From: CAYUUW01 sp964448005 | GTDB taxonomy: Bacteria > Patescibacteriota > Gracilibacteria > UM-FILTER-43-11 | Reading direction: 5' to 3' | Assembly (NCBI GenBank): GCA_964448005.1 | Contig: CAYUUW010000066.1 | Span: 1 to 6,452 of the forward strand | DNA: 6,452 nt | Part shown: in pieces, positions 1-5,968 of the stretch | Numbering within the stretch: position 1 is the first letter of the stretch | How the letters are laid out: every line of letters starts with the position of its first letter | Position numbers and translations under genes: made by a program | The notes under the pieces: generated by a model | The model's database searches: none | The model's input: the letters and a program-made list of their open reading frames with translations, nothing else | Told to the model about the DNA's origin: nothing

Positions 1-568
1 GCTGCTGCGCTTGAATGATCAGCTTCGCCTCCGCCTTCTTCAGGAAAAGGTCGCGCACGCCCGCATGAACCACAGTCGACTTGCCTTCCAGCCCGGCATT
101 GGGCCATTGCCGGACCAAATCAGCCTTGGTGTGCTGGGACACCGCAAAGATCCAGCGGCTTTTTTTGGCCGCCCTCTTCAGCGTCAGGCGCTCGATCCGA
201 GTCGCCTTCTTCTGGTGGGGCACCGGGGACCGGAAGGCCACCAGATCGTGCACGACCGTGGCGACCTGGAGCTTTTTGGGGTTGTGCAAAAAGGGGATCA
301 GGTAGCTTTCGGTGGCGATAAAAACATCGGCTTTTCGCTTCAATGCTTCCCGGTAGGCCATCCAATGCCACAAGAAAGAGGAGCCTTTCACCGGGATCAC
401 CGTGGCGTTGGGGAAACGGCTGAAATCGGCTTTGGCCGATCCATGGGAAAAAAGCAGGTAGCGGTTGGCCTGATCCTGCCGGAGCATGGCCTCCAAGGCG
501 CTGGCGGTCCATATGCCCTTCCCTCCAGGGTTTCCCTCTAGGCCGCGAATGTCGAAAGCCAAAACCAT
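1..568 (-). CDS. GT4-type glycosyltransferase, N-terminal part (runs off left edge)
   Basis: Reading the minus strand from an ATG at 568 gives 189 open codons to the window edge; an in-frame TAA at 580-578 lies four codons upstream, so this ATG is the only good start. The fragment looks like the acceptor-side Rossmann domain of GT-B fold, family 4 glycosyltransferases: a short first strand (MVLAFDIRGL), a glycine-rich loop GNPGGKGIW at residues 12-20, the HDLVAF motif at 107-112, and VSQHTKADL at 143-151 followed by STVVHAGV at 164-171. Such enzymes move a sugar from a nucleotide sugar to a lipid-linked or polysaccharide acceptor at the inner face of the membrane. The C-terminal nucleotide-sugar site is outside the window, so substrate cannot be judged. 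No signal peptide is seen. A TAAAAT hexamer at 596-591 could be its -10 box, with no good -35. Family call is firm, specificity unknown. Confidence 0.8.
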   Translation of the reverse strand, partial: MVLAFDIRGLEGNPGGKGIWTASALEAMLRQDQANRYLLFSHGSAKADFSRFPNATVIPVKGSSFLWHWMAYREALKRKADVFIATESYLIPFLHNPKKLQVATVVHDLVAFRSPVPHQKKATRIERLTLKRAAKKSRWIFAVSQHTKADLVRQWPNAGLEGKSTVVHAGVRDLFLKKAEAKLIIQAQQ

Positions 569-661
569 GAGCCTGAATTAATCGAGCTTGATTTTATCTC
601 ATTGGCTTCAGCATGGATAGCCCCGAACCCTAGCCCAAAGGCCTATCCGGCTCCGGCTGAA

Positions 662-690
662 TTGTCCCTGCGCAGCCTTTGTGCTAGAGT
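662..690 (+). promoter_or_regulatory. Probable sigma-70-type promoter for the membrane-protein gene
   Basis: TTGTCC at 662-667 (4 of 6 to TTGACA) and TAGAGT at 685-690 (4 of 6 to TATAAT) are separated by exactly 17 bases, and a TG at 682-683 makes the second box an extended -10. Transcription would start near 697, giving a leader of about 22 bases before the ATG at 719. Its position also argues against an upstream TTG start at 602, which would place the promoter inside the gene. Confidence 0.5.
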
Positions 691-718
691 GGACGACGAT
701 TGGCCTTTAATCCACCCC

Positions 719-1444
719 ATGAAACTCAGACAAATCAAGCATGCCGTTTTGCGCCTGAGCGCCGAAGAGAAGGTAGTCGGCCTCGGCGGCCTCACTCTTC
801 TGCTGGGCAGCTTCATGCCCTGGTATTCGGTGGTCATGAATTTCGAGAAGACGCTCACCTACAATGCCTACGCCGGAGACCTGGGCATCATCGGCTTCGT
901 GGTCGTGCTCATGTCGGGCCTGGCCCTGCTGACGCTCCTGGCTGAAACCCTGCACATCCGCCTGCCCCAGTTCGGCTACTCCAAGGAGCAGACGCTGTTC
1001 TTTCTGATGGGCCAAAGCCTTTTCCTCGTCCTGCTGGATATCGCCATCTACACCAAGCGCTCCCTGGAATTCACCCAGGCCGAGCTCCGTTTCGGGATCT
1101 ATGTGGGCCTGGCAGGAGGCTTCTTGGGGGCCTTCGCGGCTTTTGCCCAGATCCAAAAAGCAAAGGAGAAGAGCGCCAGGGAATTCTTCGGGCAGGAAGA
1201 AGCTCCTCAGGGAGGGGTTGCCGAAGAAGGCGCCTTCTTCGGGGAAGAGGATCTGCCCAGCCTGGAACATCCCATTGGCCGCATGGAAGAGGAAAATGAG
1301 CCTGAGCCTTTGCGGAGCTATGGCCACAGCAAGCTTTCCGGCCAAGCCTCGCCCCAAGAGCATCCAGGCCTTTTCGACCGGACCCCCCGCTCTTCGGGAG
1401 CGGATCAAGGGGACTACTTCACCAAAGAGGCCGGACTTCGATGA
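719..1444 (+). CDS. Four-segment membrane protein with acidic cytoplasmic tail, function unknown
   Basis: A 241-residue protein that I do not recognise. Hydrophobic segments lie at about residues 19-38, 55-76, 92-112 and 125-144, with a proline-tryptophan turn (SFMPWYS) at the end of the first. The basic start (KLRQIKHAVLRL) suggests an N-terminus inside the cell, so four crossings would also leave the long tail (about 148-241) inside. That tail is hydrophilic, rich in Glu, Gly, Pro and Ser, and probably disordered. The open frame extends back to a TTG at 602, but the ATG at 719 is preferred because the protein then begins with a normal membrane-protein N-terminus and a promoter sits just upstream. 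No Shine-Dalgarno sequence precedes it. The zinc-ribbon gene follows 69 bases later with no terminator between, so the two probably share a transcript. It could be a scaffold or envelope protein; nothing here decides. Confidence 0.7.
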   Translation: MKLRQIKHAVLRLSAEEKVVGLGGLTLLLGSFMPWYSVVMNFEKTLTYNAYAGDLGIIGFVVVLMSGLALLTLLAETLHIRLPQFGYSKEQTLFFLMGQSLFLVLLDIAIYTKRSLEFTQAELRFGIYVGLAGGFLGAFAAFAQIQKAKEKSAREFFGQEEAPQGGVAEEGAFFGEEDLPSLEHPIGRMEEENEPEPLRSYGHSKLSGQASPQEHPGLFDRTPRSSGADQGDYFTKEAGLR

Positions 1445-1464
1445 GTCGGACGCCCTCGTATTTC

Positions 1465-1491
1465 CCTTTTCCGATTTCGCCTTTTCCGATT
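1465..1491 (+). repeat. Short 12-bp direct repeat between two genes
   Basis: CCTTTTCCGATT occurs at 1465-1476 and again at 1480-1491, a 15-base period. It lies in the pyrimidine-rich gap between the membrane-protein gene and the zinc-ribbon gene. The period is a multiple of three and a 27-codon reading frame crosses it (see findings), but a small slippage duplication explains it equally well. Confidence 0.5.
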
Positions 1492-1513
1492 CGAACCTTT
1501 TTCCAAGCCAAAA

Positions 1514-1819
1514 ATGACCACTGAAAGCCACAATCTGGAACCGCTCACCCCGGCGGACGCGGACTACCTGAAGATCATTCTTTCCGACATGAAGGAGATC
1601 GATCCGAGCTATTTGGGCGAAAACGGCCTTCCGGCCGAGATCGCCTACTACTGCCGGGAATGCAAGAAGGTGATCGAGAAGCCCGAGCGCATTCCCCAAA
1701 CCCTTCGCTTCAAGTGCAGGGAGTGCGGCGGAGAAAGGGTGGCCTTCGGAACCCAAAACTCCGTCCAGAGCTATTTCCGGCTCAAGGGCGGCGTGCAAAG
1801 AGGGGAAATGGAGAAATGA
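1514..1819 (+). CDS. Small zinc-ribbon protein, function unknown
   Basis: A 101-residue soluble protein with two CREC knuckles: Cys47/Cys50 and Cys68/Cys71, spaced CxxC-x17-CxxC, the arrangement of a single zinc ribbon. The first 45 residues are acidic and probably helical (the stretch PADADYLKIILSDMKEID), and the last 25 are polar and basic. It resembles the stand-alone zinc-ribbon proteins often found beside nucleic-acid genes, but I cannot name a family. Likely roles are protein or nucleic-acid binding rather than catalysis, since no other conserved polar cluster is visible. The ATG follows an A-run (CCAAAA) and lacks a Shine-Dalgarno sequence. It is probably second in a two-gene unit with the upstream membrane protein; a terminator 35 bases after its stop separates it from recA. 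The gene call is strong because of the paired cysteines and matching codon use. Confidence 0.75.
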   Translation: MTTESHNLEPLTPADADYLKIILSDMKEIDPSYLGENGLPAEIAYYCRECKKVIEKPERIPQTLRFKCRECGGERVAFGTQNSVQSYFRLKGGVQRGEMEK

Positions 1820-1853
1820 GGCATGGCCTTAATCTCAAAGCTTTTCTGAGTGG

Positions 1854-1879
1854 GGCGCTTCGGTACGGCGCCTTTTTTT
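1854..1879 (+). terminator. Intrinsic terminator after the zinc-ribbon gene
   Basis: GGCGCT at 1854-1859 pairs with GGCGCC at 1867-1872 (five Watson-Crick pairs plus one U-G), with a 7-base loop, directly followed by seven T (1873-1879). It lies 35 bases after the TGA at 1817-1819 and ends the membrane-protein/zinc-ribbon unit. Confidence 0.75.
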
Positions 1880-1934
1880 CGAGGGCATGAAATATTTTTT
1901 GAAATACTAACTTCTTTCGTCAATTTTTCTTTTT

Positions 1935-1965
1935 GGCTTCCGCAAAGCCTTTCCTTTTTATTTTT
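1935..1965 (+). terminator. Weak hairpin followed by a T-rich run
   Basis: GGCTT (1935-1939) can pair with AAGCC (1945-1949) around a 5-base loop, followed by TTTCCTTTTTATTTTT. The stem is only five pairs and the T-run is interrupted. It may be a back-up terminator shielding the recA promoter from upstream transcription, or simply part of the AT-rich 1880-1985 gap, in which I see no gene. Confidence 0.25.
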
Positions 1966-1986
1966 AAGCCGTCCGATCATTTCCCC

Positions 1987-2015
1987 TTGTTAAGTGAACG
2001 TACGTTTACTATAGT
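1987..2015 (+). promoter_or_regulatory. recA promoter
   Basis: TTGTTA at 1987-1992 (4 of 6 to TTGACA) and TATAGT at 2010-2015 (5 of 6 to TATAAT) stand 17 bases apart. Transcription would start near 2022, leaving a leader of about 39 bases before the recA ATG at 2061. The entire spacer is filled by the SOS palindrome, so repressor binding would directly block RNA polymerase. Confidence 0.7.
1993..2010 (+). promoter_or_regulatory. SOS box (LexA operator) in the recA promoter
   Basis: AGTGAACGTACGTTTACT is an 18-bp palindrome in which eight of nine base pairs are symmetric; the single break is G1996 against T2007. Its core GAAC-GTAC-GTTT (1996-2007) fits the Gram-positive LexA/DinR consensus CGAACRNRYGTTYC in the GAAC-N4-GTTY half-sites, while it does not fit the enterobacterial CTGT-N8-ACAG box. 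Position between the -35 and -10 boxes of recA, the classic SOS gene, makes repression by LexA and release on DNA damage the natural reading. lexA itself is not in the window. Confidence 0.8.
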
Positions 2016-2060
2016 TGAATCACTGGCCTGCTGGCCGAAATTAACCCTAATCCACTCAAG

Positions 2061-3134
2061 ATGACCACGATACCTCCCAAAAAAAGCGACGCCGTGAAGA
2101 GCGCCCTCATGCAGATCGAAAAGAATTTCGGAAAAGGCACCATCATGAAGCTGGGCGAAGGCGCCAAAGTGAAGGTCGAAACCATTTCCACCGGCTCCAT
2201 TTCGCTCGACAGCGCCTTGGGCGGGGGCATTCCCCGGGGCAGGATCATCGAGATCTACGGCCCGGAATCCTCGGGGAAAACCACCCTGGCCCTGCACACC
2301 ATTGCCGAGGCCCAGAAGAAAGGCGGAGTCTGCGCCTTCATCGATGCCGAGCATGCCCTGGACCCGGAGTACGCCAGGCGCATCGGCGTGGACACCGAAA
2401 ACCTTCTCATTTCCCAGCCGGACAACGGCGAGCAGGCCCTGGAGATCGTGGAAACGCTGACCCGATCGGGCGGAATCGATGTGATCGTGGTCGATTCGGT
2501 CGCCGCGCTCACCCCCAAGGCGGAAATCGAGGGAATGATGGGCGATTCCCACATGGGCCTCCAGGCCCGGCTGATGAGCCAGGCTTTGCGCAAATTGACT
2601 TCCTTCATCTCCAAAACGGGCACCACGGTGATCTTCCTTAACCAGCTGCGCATGAAGATCGGGGTCATGTTCGGAAACCCCGAGACCACCACCGGCGGAA
2701 ACGCCCTCAAGTTCTATTCCTCCATCCGCCTGGACATCCGCTCCACGGATAAGATCAGCGGAGGAAAGGAGGGGGGCGACGAGGTGACCGGAAGGCGAGT
2801 GCGGGTGAAAGTGACCAAGAACAAGATCGCGCCCCCCTTCAAGCAGGCGGAATTCGACATCATGTTCAACGAGGGAATCAGCCGAACCGGGGACCTGCTC
2901 GATACGGCCATCGAAAAGAACGTGGTGAGCAAGGCCGGGGCCTTCTACACCTACCAGGGAACCAAGCTTGGCCAAGGCCGGGAAAACGCCAAGGAGTTCC
3001 TTTCCGCCAATCCCAAGGTGTACGAGGAGATCAAGGCCAAGCTGATGCTGAAGGCGAAAGAGACGCATGCGGCGCCGGAGGAGAAGCCTTTGGCCCTGAA
3101 GATCAAGCCTGCGGAGGAAAAGCTTGCGGCCTAG
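2061..3134 (+). CDS. recA: Recombinase RecA
   Basis: RecA coats single-stranded DNA, drives ATP-dependent strand exchange in recombinational repair, and triggers LexA self-cleavage in the SOS response. The 357-residue protein is full length. Visible parts: N-terminal helix about 8-33, Walker A GPESSGKTT at 67-75, catalytic Glu97 in DAEHALDP, Walker B ending at Asp145 (VIVVDSVAAL), loop L1 around 157-164, the QARLMSQALRKLT stretch, loop L2 from FLNQLRMKIG (Gln195) through GNPETTTGGNALKF, and the C-terminal domain with DLLDTAIEKNVV. There is no intein or frameshift. Two oddities: L1 reads EGMMGDSH where RecA proteins I know have an acidic residue at the first Met (EGEMGDSH-like), and the C-terminal tail from about 330 is Lys/Ala/Glu-mixed rather than strongly acidic. 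The start ATG has no Shine-Dalgarno sequence. An SOS-type promoter in front and a strong terminator behind make this a single-gene unit. Confidence 0.98.
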   Translation: MTTIPPKKSDAVKSALMQIEKNFGKGTIMKLGEGAKVKVETISTGSISLDSALGGGIPRGRIIEIYGPESSGKTTLALHTIAEAQKKGGVCAFIDAEHALDPEYARRIGVDTENLLISQPDNGEQALEIVETLTRSGGIDVIVVDSVAALTPKAEIEGMMGDSHMGLQARLMSQALRKLTSFISKTGTTVIFLNQLRMKIGVMFGNPETTTGGNALKFYSSIRLDIRSTDKISGGKEGGDEVTGRRVRVKVTKNKIAPPFKQAEFDIMFNEGISRTGDLLDTAIEKNVVSKAGAFYTYQGTKLGQGRENAKEFLSANPKVYEEIKAKLMLKAKETHAAPEEKPLALKIKPAEEKLAA

Positions 3135-3151
3135 ACTTTTATGCAGAGGAG

Positions 3152-3182
3152 AAAAGAGCGGGCCGATCGGCCCGCTCTTTTT
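3152..3182 (+). terminator. Strong intrinsic terminator after recA
   Basis: A perfect 13-bp stem, AAAAGAGCGGGCC (3152-3164) with GGCCCGCTCTTTT (3169-3181), closes a GATC loop and ends in five T (3178-3182). It begins 17 bases after the recA TAG. The A-run on the left arm would supply a U-run for the opposite strand as well, though no minus-strand gene needs it here. The octamer GATCGGCC in loop and stem is repeated at 3183-3190. Confidence 0.9.
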
Positions 3183-3229
3183 GATCGGCCAGTGATAAAA
3201 AGGCTTTGTCCAGGGGCTGCCCGATCGGG

Positions 3230-3258
3230 TTGCGCCAAAGGGGGCGTCTCGCTATCCT
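3230..3258 (+). promoter_or_regulatory. Possible dnaB promoter
   Basis: TTGCGC at 3230-3235 (3 of 6) and TATCCT at 3253-3258 (4 of 6) are 17 bases apart, predicting a start near 3265 and a leader of about 45 bases. The boxes are weak, but dnaB must have a promoter in 3183-3309 because a strong terminator isolates it from recA. TAGACC at 3289-3294 is another -10 candidate without a good -35. Confidence 0.35.
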
Positions 3259-3309
3259 GTAGGGGTCTCTGCCGCAAAGCTCCTAAGCTAGACCCAACCT
3301 TCTTCCGCC

Positions 3310-4680
3310 ATGAGCCAACTCTCCAGCACCATCCCCCCGCACAACAAGGAGGCCGAGCAGTCCGTGCTGGGCTCCATTCTGATCGACAAGGACGCCTTGG
3401 TCAAAATCGCCGACCTCATCCAGCCGGACGACTTCTACTACGACACCCACAAGATGGCCTACCAGGCCATGATCGACCTCTACAACCGCCACGATCCCAT
3501 CGACCTGCTGACGCTGAGCAACCTGCTGGAGGAGCGCAAGCACTTGGACGCCGTCGGCGGGCCGGAATACCTGGCCGAGCTCACGGCGGGCGTGCCCACG
3601 GCGACCCACGTCTTCAAGTACGCGCAAATCGTCAAAGCCAAGGCCACGCTGAGGCGAATGATCAAGGCCGGCAACAGCATCACGGCCTGCGGCTACAACG
3701 AGAACGAGGAGATCGAAGCCTTGCTGGAGAGCGCGGAGAAGGAAGTCTTCAGCATCTCCCAGACCTTCCTGAAGGACCGCTTCGTGCACGTGCGGGATGT
3801 TCTCACCAAGCGCTACGAGGAGTTTTCCGCCCTGCACATGGCGGACGAGAAGGACAAGGTGAAGGGGCTCAGCACCGGCTACAAATCCCTCGACGGCATG
3901 CTTTCCGGCCTTCAGCCGTCCGACCTGATCATCCTGGCGGCCCGCCCCAGCATGGGGAAAACCGCCTTGGCCCTTTCCATTGCCCAAAAGATCGCCATTG
4001 AGAACGACAAGAAGAGCAGCGTGGGCATCTTCTCCCTGGAAATGTCCAAGGAGCAGCTGGTCGACCGCCTCTTCTGCTCGCTTTTGGGGGTCGATTCGTG
4101 GAAGCTGCAGCACGGGAAGCTCGACGATGGGGATTTCCAGAACATGGGCCTGGTCATGGACCGGCTCAACAACGCCTCCATTTTCATCGACGATTCGGTG
4201 GGCGCCTCCATCGCCGAGATCCGGGCCAAGGCCAGGCGGCTCCAAATGGAGCACGGCTTGGACCTTCTCATCGTCGATTACCTCCAGCTGATGTCTGTGG
4301 GGCACGGCAGCGCCTACGGCAACCGGGTGCAGGAGATTTCCGAGATTTCCCGTGCCCTCAAGGCCCTGGGCCGCGAGCTTCATATTCCCATCATTGCCCT
4401 TTCCCAGCTTTCCCGCGCCGTGGAGCTCCGCAATCCCAAGATCCCTCAGCTGGCGGACCTGCGCGAATCGGGATCCATCGAGCAGGATGCGGACATTGTG
4501 CTGATGCTTTACCGCAAAGACTACTACGAAGAGAACCTGACCGAAGAGGAGAAGGGGATCACCGATGTGTACATCCGGAAGCACCGCAATGGACCCGTCG
4601 GAAAGATCATGCTCCGCTTCGACAAGCAGCGGATGCGCTTCTTCGATATCGACAACCAGCACGTGCATTCGGGCGAATGA
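3310..4680 (+). CDS. dnaB: Replicative DNA helicase DnaB
   Basis: DnaB forms the hexameric ring that unwinds DNA ahead of the replication fork, moving 5' to 3' on the lagging-strand template and contacting primase. The 456-residue protein has the usual length and order: N-terminal primase-interacting domain (about 8-110, opening PPHNKEAEQSVLGSIL), linker to about 185, then the RecA-like motor from KGLSTGYKSLDGML. Walker A is ARPSMGKT (211-218, Lys217), the catalytic glutamate is Glu244 in FSLEMS, Walker B is LLIVDYLQLM (Asp323), the sensor-like glutamine lies in SQLSRAVE (Gln366), and KHRNGPVG (Lys424, Arg426) carries the arginine finger. No intein interrupts these motifs, a common insertion point in this family. 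The ATG lacks a Shine-Dalgarno sequence. It is flanked by the recA terminator upstream and an AT-rich gap before mraY downstream; no classic terminator follows its TGA. Confidence 0.97.
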   Translation: MSQLSSTIPPHNKEAEQSVLGSILIDKDALVKIADLIQPDDFYYDTHKMAYQAMIDLYNRHDPIDLLTLSNLLEERKHLDAVGGPEYLAELTAGVPTATHVFKYAQIVKAKATLRRMIKAGNSITACGYNENEEIEALLESAEKEVFSISQTFLKDRFVHVRDVLTKRYEEFSALHMADEKDKVKGLSTGYKSLDGMLSGLQPSDLIILAARPSMGKTALALSIAQKIAIENDKKSSVGIFSLEMSKEQLVDRLFCSLLGVDSWKLQHGKLDDGDFQNMGLVMDRLNNASIFIDDSVGASIAEIRAKARRLQMEHGLDLLIVDYLQLMSVGHGSAYGNRVQEISEISRALKALGRELHIPIIALSQLSRAVELRNPKIPQLADLRESGSIEQDADIVLMLYRKDYYEENLTEEEKGITDVYIRKHRNGPVGKIMLRFDKQRMRFFDIDNQHVHSGE

Positions 4681-4696
4681 TTATTTTTAGCGTCCT

Positions 4697-4774
4697 TTTT
4701 CATTTTCATGTTTTTCAATTTTTCAGACGTATGAAAATTTGAAAAATGTAAGCCGTAGACTGAACATTTGAAAA
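4697..4774. repeat. Four related TGAAAATTTGAAAA-like motifs before mraY
   Basis: In the 97-bp dnaB-mraY gap a 14-base motif recurs: TGAAAATTTGAAAA at 4732-4745, TGAACATTTGAAAA at 4761-4774 (one change, 29-base period), TGAAAAATTGAAAA on the minus strand at 4725-4712 (one change), and a shorter minus-strand TGAAAATGAAAA at 4708-4697. The last plus copy ends three bases before the mraY ATG. Arrayed, both-strand copies suggest binding sites for a regulator, although AT-rich low complexity alone could give part of this. Confidence 0.45.
4711..4746. repeat. AT-rich 15-bp inverted repeat between dnaB and mraY
   Basis: TTTTTCAATTTTTCA (4711-4725) and TGAAAATTTGAAAAA (4732-4746) pair over 15 positions with one T-T mismatch around a 6-base loop, GACGTA. 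There is no GC-rich stem and no T-run behind it, so it is a poor terminator; an operator for mraY or a weak end for the dnaB transcript are both possible. Confidence 0.6.
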
Positions 4775-4777
4775 TTC

Positions 4778-5881
4778 ATGGAACACATTCCCAACCTGAT
4801 TGCCGTTTTCGGATGGTCCGCGCTGTGCTTCGCCCTCACCTTGGGCCTGACCCCGCTCTACCTGAAATTGGCCGGAAAGCTGAGGCTGGGAAAGCAGATT
4901 CGCGACGAGGCCTGGAGCGGAGGGAAGGCTTCTGTTTTCGCCGAGATGCACGCCAAGAAAATCGGAACCCCGACCCTGGGCGGAATCATCATGTGGGGTT
5001 CGGTGCTTCTGGTCGTCGCCTTTTCCCGCCTCCTTTCGCTGCTGGGAATTTTGGAGCACTCGCTGCTGCAGCGCGGGCAGGTCTACCTGCCCCTGTTCAC
5101 CTTGGCGGCGGTCGGCCTTTTGGGCGCCGTGGACGACTGGTACAATATCCGGAATATCGGCGGCTCCAAAGGCATCAAGGCCAAGCCTAAATTCCTCCTG
5201 CTCACCGCCTTCGCGATCCTGGGGGGCTGGTGGTTCTACGGCAAGCTGGGCTTCGACAGCATCCACATTCCTCGCCTGGGCGATTTCACCATCGGCGCCT
5301 GGTACATTCCGCTTTTCGTCCTGGTGATCGTCTCCACCTCCAACGCCGTGAACATCACCGACGGGCTGGACGGGCTGGCCGGAGGCCTGCTGCTGCTGGC
5401 CTTCACGGTCTTCGGCGTGATCGCCTACGCCAAGGGCTTTGTTTTCTTGGCCATCTTCTGCGGGCTTCTGGTTGGATCCCTGATGGCCTATTTGTGGAAC
5501 AATGTGCCGCCGGCGCTGTTCTACATGGGCGACACGGGATCCTTGGCCTACGGGGCCACGCTGGGCGTGATGGCCATGATGACCGATTCGCTGGTGGTGC
5601 TGCTGATCGTGGGCATGGTGTTCATCGCCGAGACCGTTTCGGTCATCCTTCAGCTGGGGTCCAAAAAATTGCTCGGGAAAAAGCTGTTCCTCATTGCTCC
5701 GCTGCATCACCATTTGGAAAAGAAGGGCTGGGGCGAGGCCAAGATCACCATGCGCCTGTGGATCCTGGGGGCCGCCTTCGGGGCGGTGGGGCTGATCATC
5801 GGGCTGATCGGAATGGGCGACGGAAAGAATGGCGAGCCTTTGCCCGAGGCTCCTCCGGCCCTGCTGGAGATCGGCCGGTAG
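4778..5881 (+). CDS. mraY: Phospho-N-acetylmuramoyl-pentapeptide transferase MraY (lipid I synthase)
   Basis: MraY moves phospho-MurNAc-pentapeptide from its UDP carrier to undecaprenyl phosphate in the inner membrane, making lipid I, the first membrane step of peptidoglycan synthesis. The 367-residue protein has about ten hydrophobic segments (roughly 5-27, 66-84, 104-118, 139-158, 174-190, 203-220, 222-240, 253-270, 272-292, 325-345). Catalytic signatures are complete: the aspartate pair Asp119-Asp120 (AVDDWYN), NAVNITDGLDGLAGG (189-203, with Asp195 and Asp198), FYMGDTGSL (Asp252), and the triple histidine His310-312 in APLHHHLEKKGW, which separates MraY from the related WecA and TagO types. 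A short hydrophilic tail follows residue 347. The ATG has no Shine-Dalgarno sequence and is preceded by a repeat array. It stands alone here, not among the usual mur and fts genes, with a convergent gene downstream. Confidence 0.95.
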   Translation: MEHIPNLIAVFGWSALCFALTLGLTPLYLKLAGKLRLGKQIRDEAWSGGKASVFAEMHAKKIGTPTLGGIIMWGSVLLVVAFSRLLSLLGILEHSLLQRGQVYLPLFTLAAVGLLGAVDDWYNIRNIGGSKGIKAKPKFLLLTAFAILGGWWFYGKLGFDSIHIPRLGDFTIGAWYIPLFVLVIVSTSNAVNITDGLDGLAGGLLLLAFTVFGVIAYAKGFVFLAIFCGLLVGSLMAYLWNNVPPALFYMGDTGSLAYGATLGVMAMMTDSLVVLLIVGMVFIAETVSVILQLGSKKLLGKKLFLIAPLHHHLEKKGWGEAKITMRLWILGAAFGAVGLIIGLIGMGDGKNGEPLPEAPPALLEIGR

Positions 5882-5940
5882 GAGCGGCTTGAGCGGAGCC
5901 AGGAAAGCATCCCGCCGGGCCCGAGCCGCAAAAGGATTCC

Positions 5941-5968
5941 CGCCTTCGCCTAGCCTGGGCTAAAGGCG
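5941..5968. terminator. Hairpin at the convergent mraY / DUF218 junction
   Basis: CGCCTT (5941-5946) pairs with AAGGCG (5963-5968), and inside it TAGCC (5951-5955) faces GGCTA (5958-5962), leaving a 4-base bulge CGCC on the left. It sits between two genes whose transcripts collide and overlaps the stop codon of the minus-strand gene. There is no T-run on either side, so as a terminator it would be weak or protein-dependent. Confidence 0.35.

Noticed and set aside
11..541. 176-codon plus-strand frame at the left edge
   Set aside because: The minus-strand frame from 568 carries clear glycosyltransferase motifs through the same bases.
615..648. GGATAG...CTATCC inverted repeat in the divergent intergenic region
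   Set aside because: Only six pairs with a 22-base loop; could occur by chance and does not coincide with a convincing promoter box.
602..718. 39-codon N-terminal extension of the membrane protein from a TTG
   Set aside because: It is a rare start, would contain the probable promoter at 662-690, and adds a proline-rich stretch unlike a membrane-protein N-terminus.
1880..1985. Possible small RNA gene in the AT-rich gap before recA
   Set aside because: There is a TTGAAA at 1899-1904 but no matching -10 box, and only a weak 5-bp hairpin.
1977..3068. 363-codon open frame antisense to recA
   Set aside because: It mirrors the strongly conserved recA frame; long antisense frames are expected with GC-rich third positions, and the protein is a low-complexity Gly/His/Leu-rich shadow.
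3283..4668. 461-codon open frame antisense to dnaB
   Set aside because: Same cause: dnaB is full length with all motifs, and the antisense product has no recognisable domain.
4715..5713. 332-codon open frame antisense to mraY
   Set aside because: The product is Gln/Gly/His-rich without domain features, while mraY on the other strand has complete catalytic motifs.
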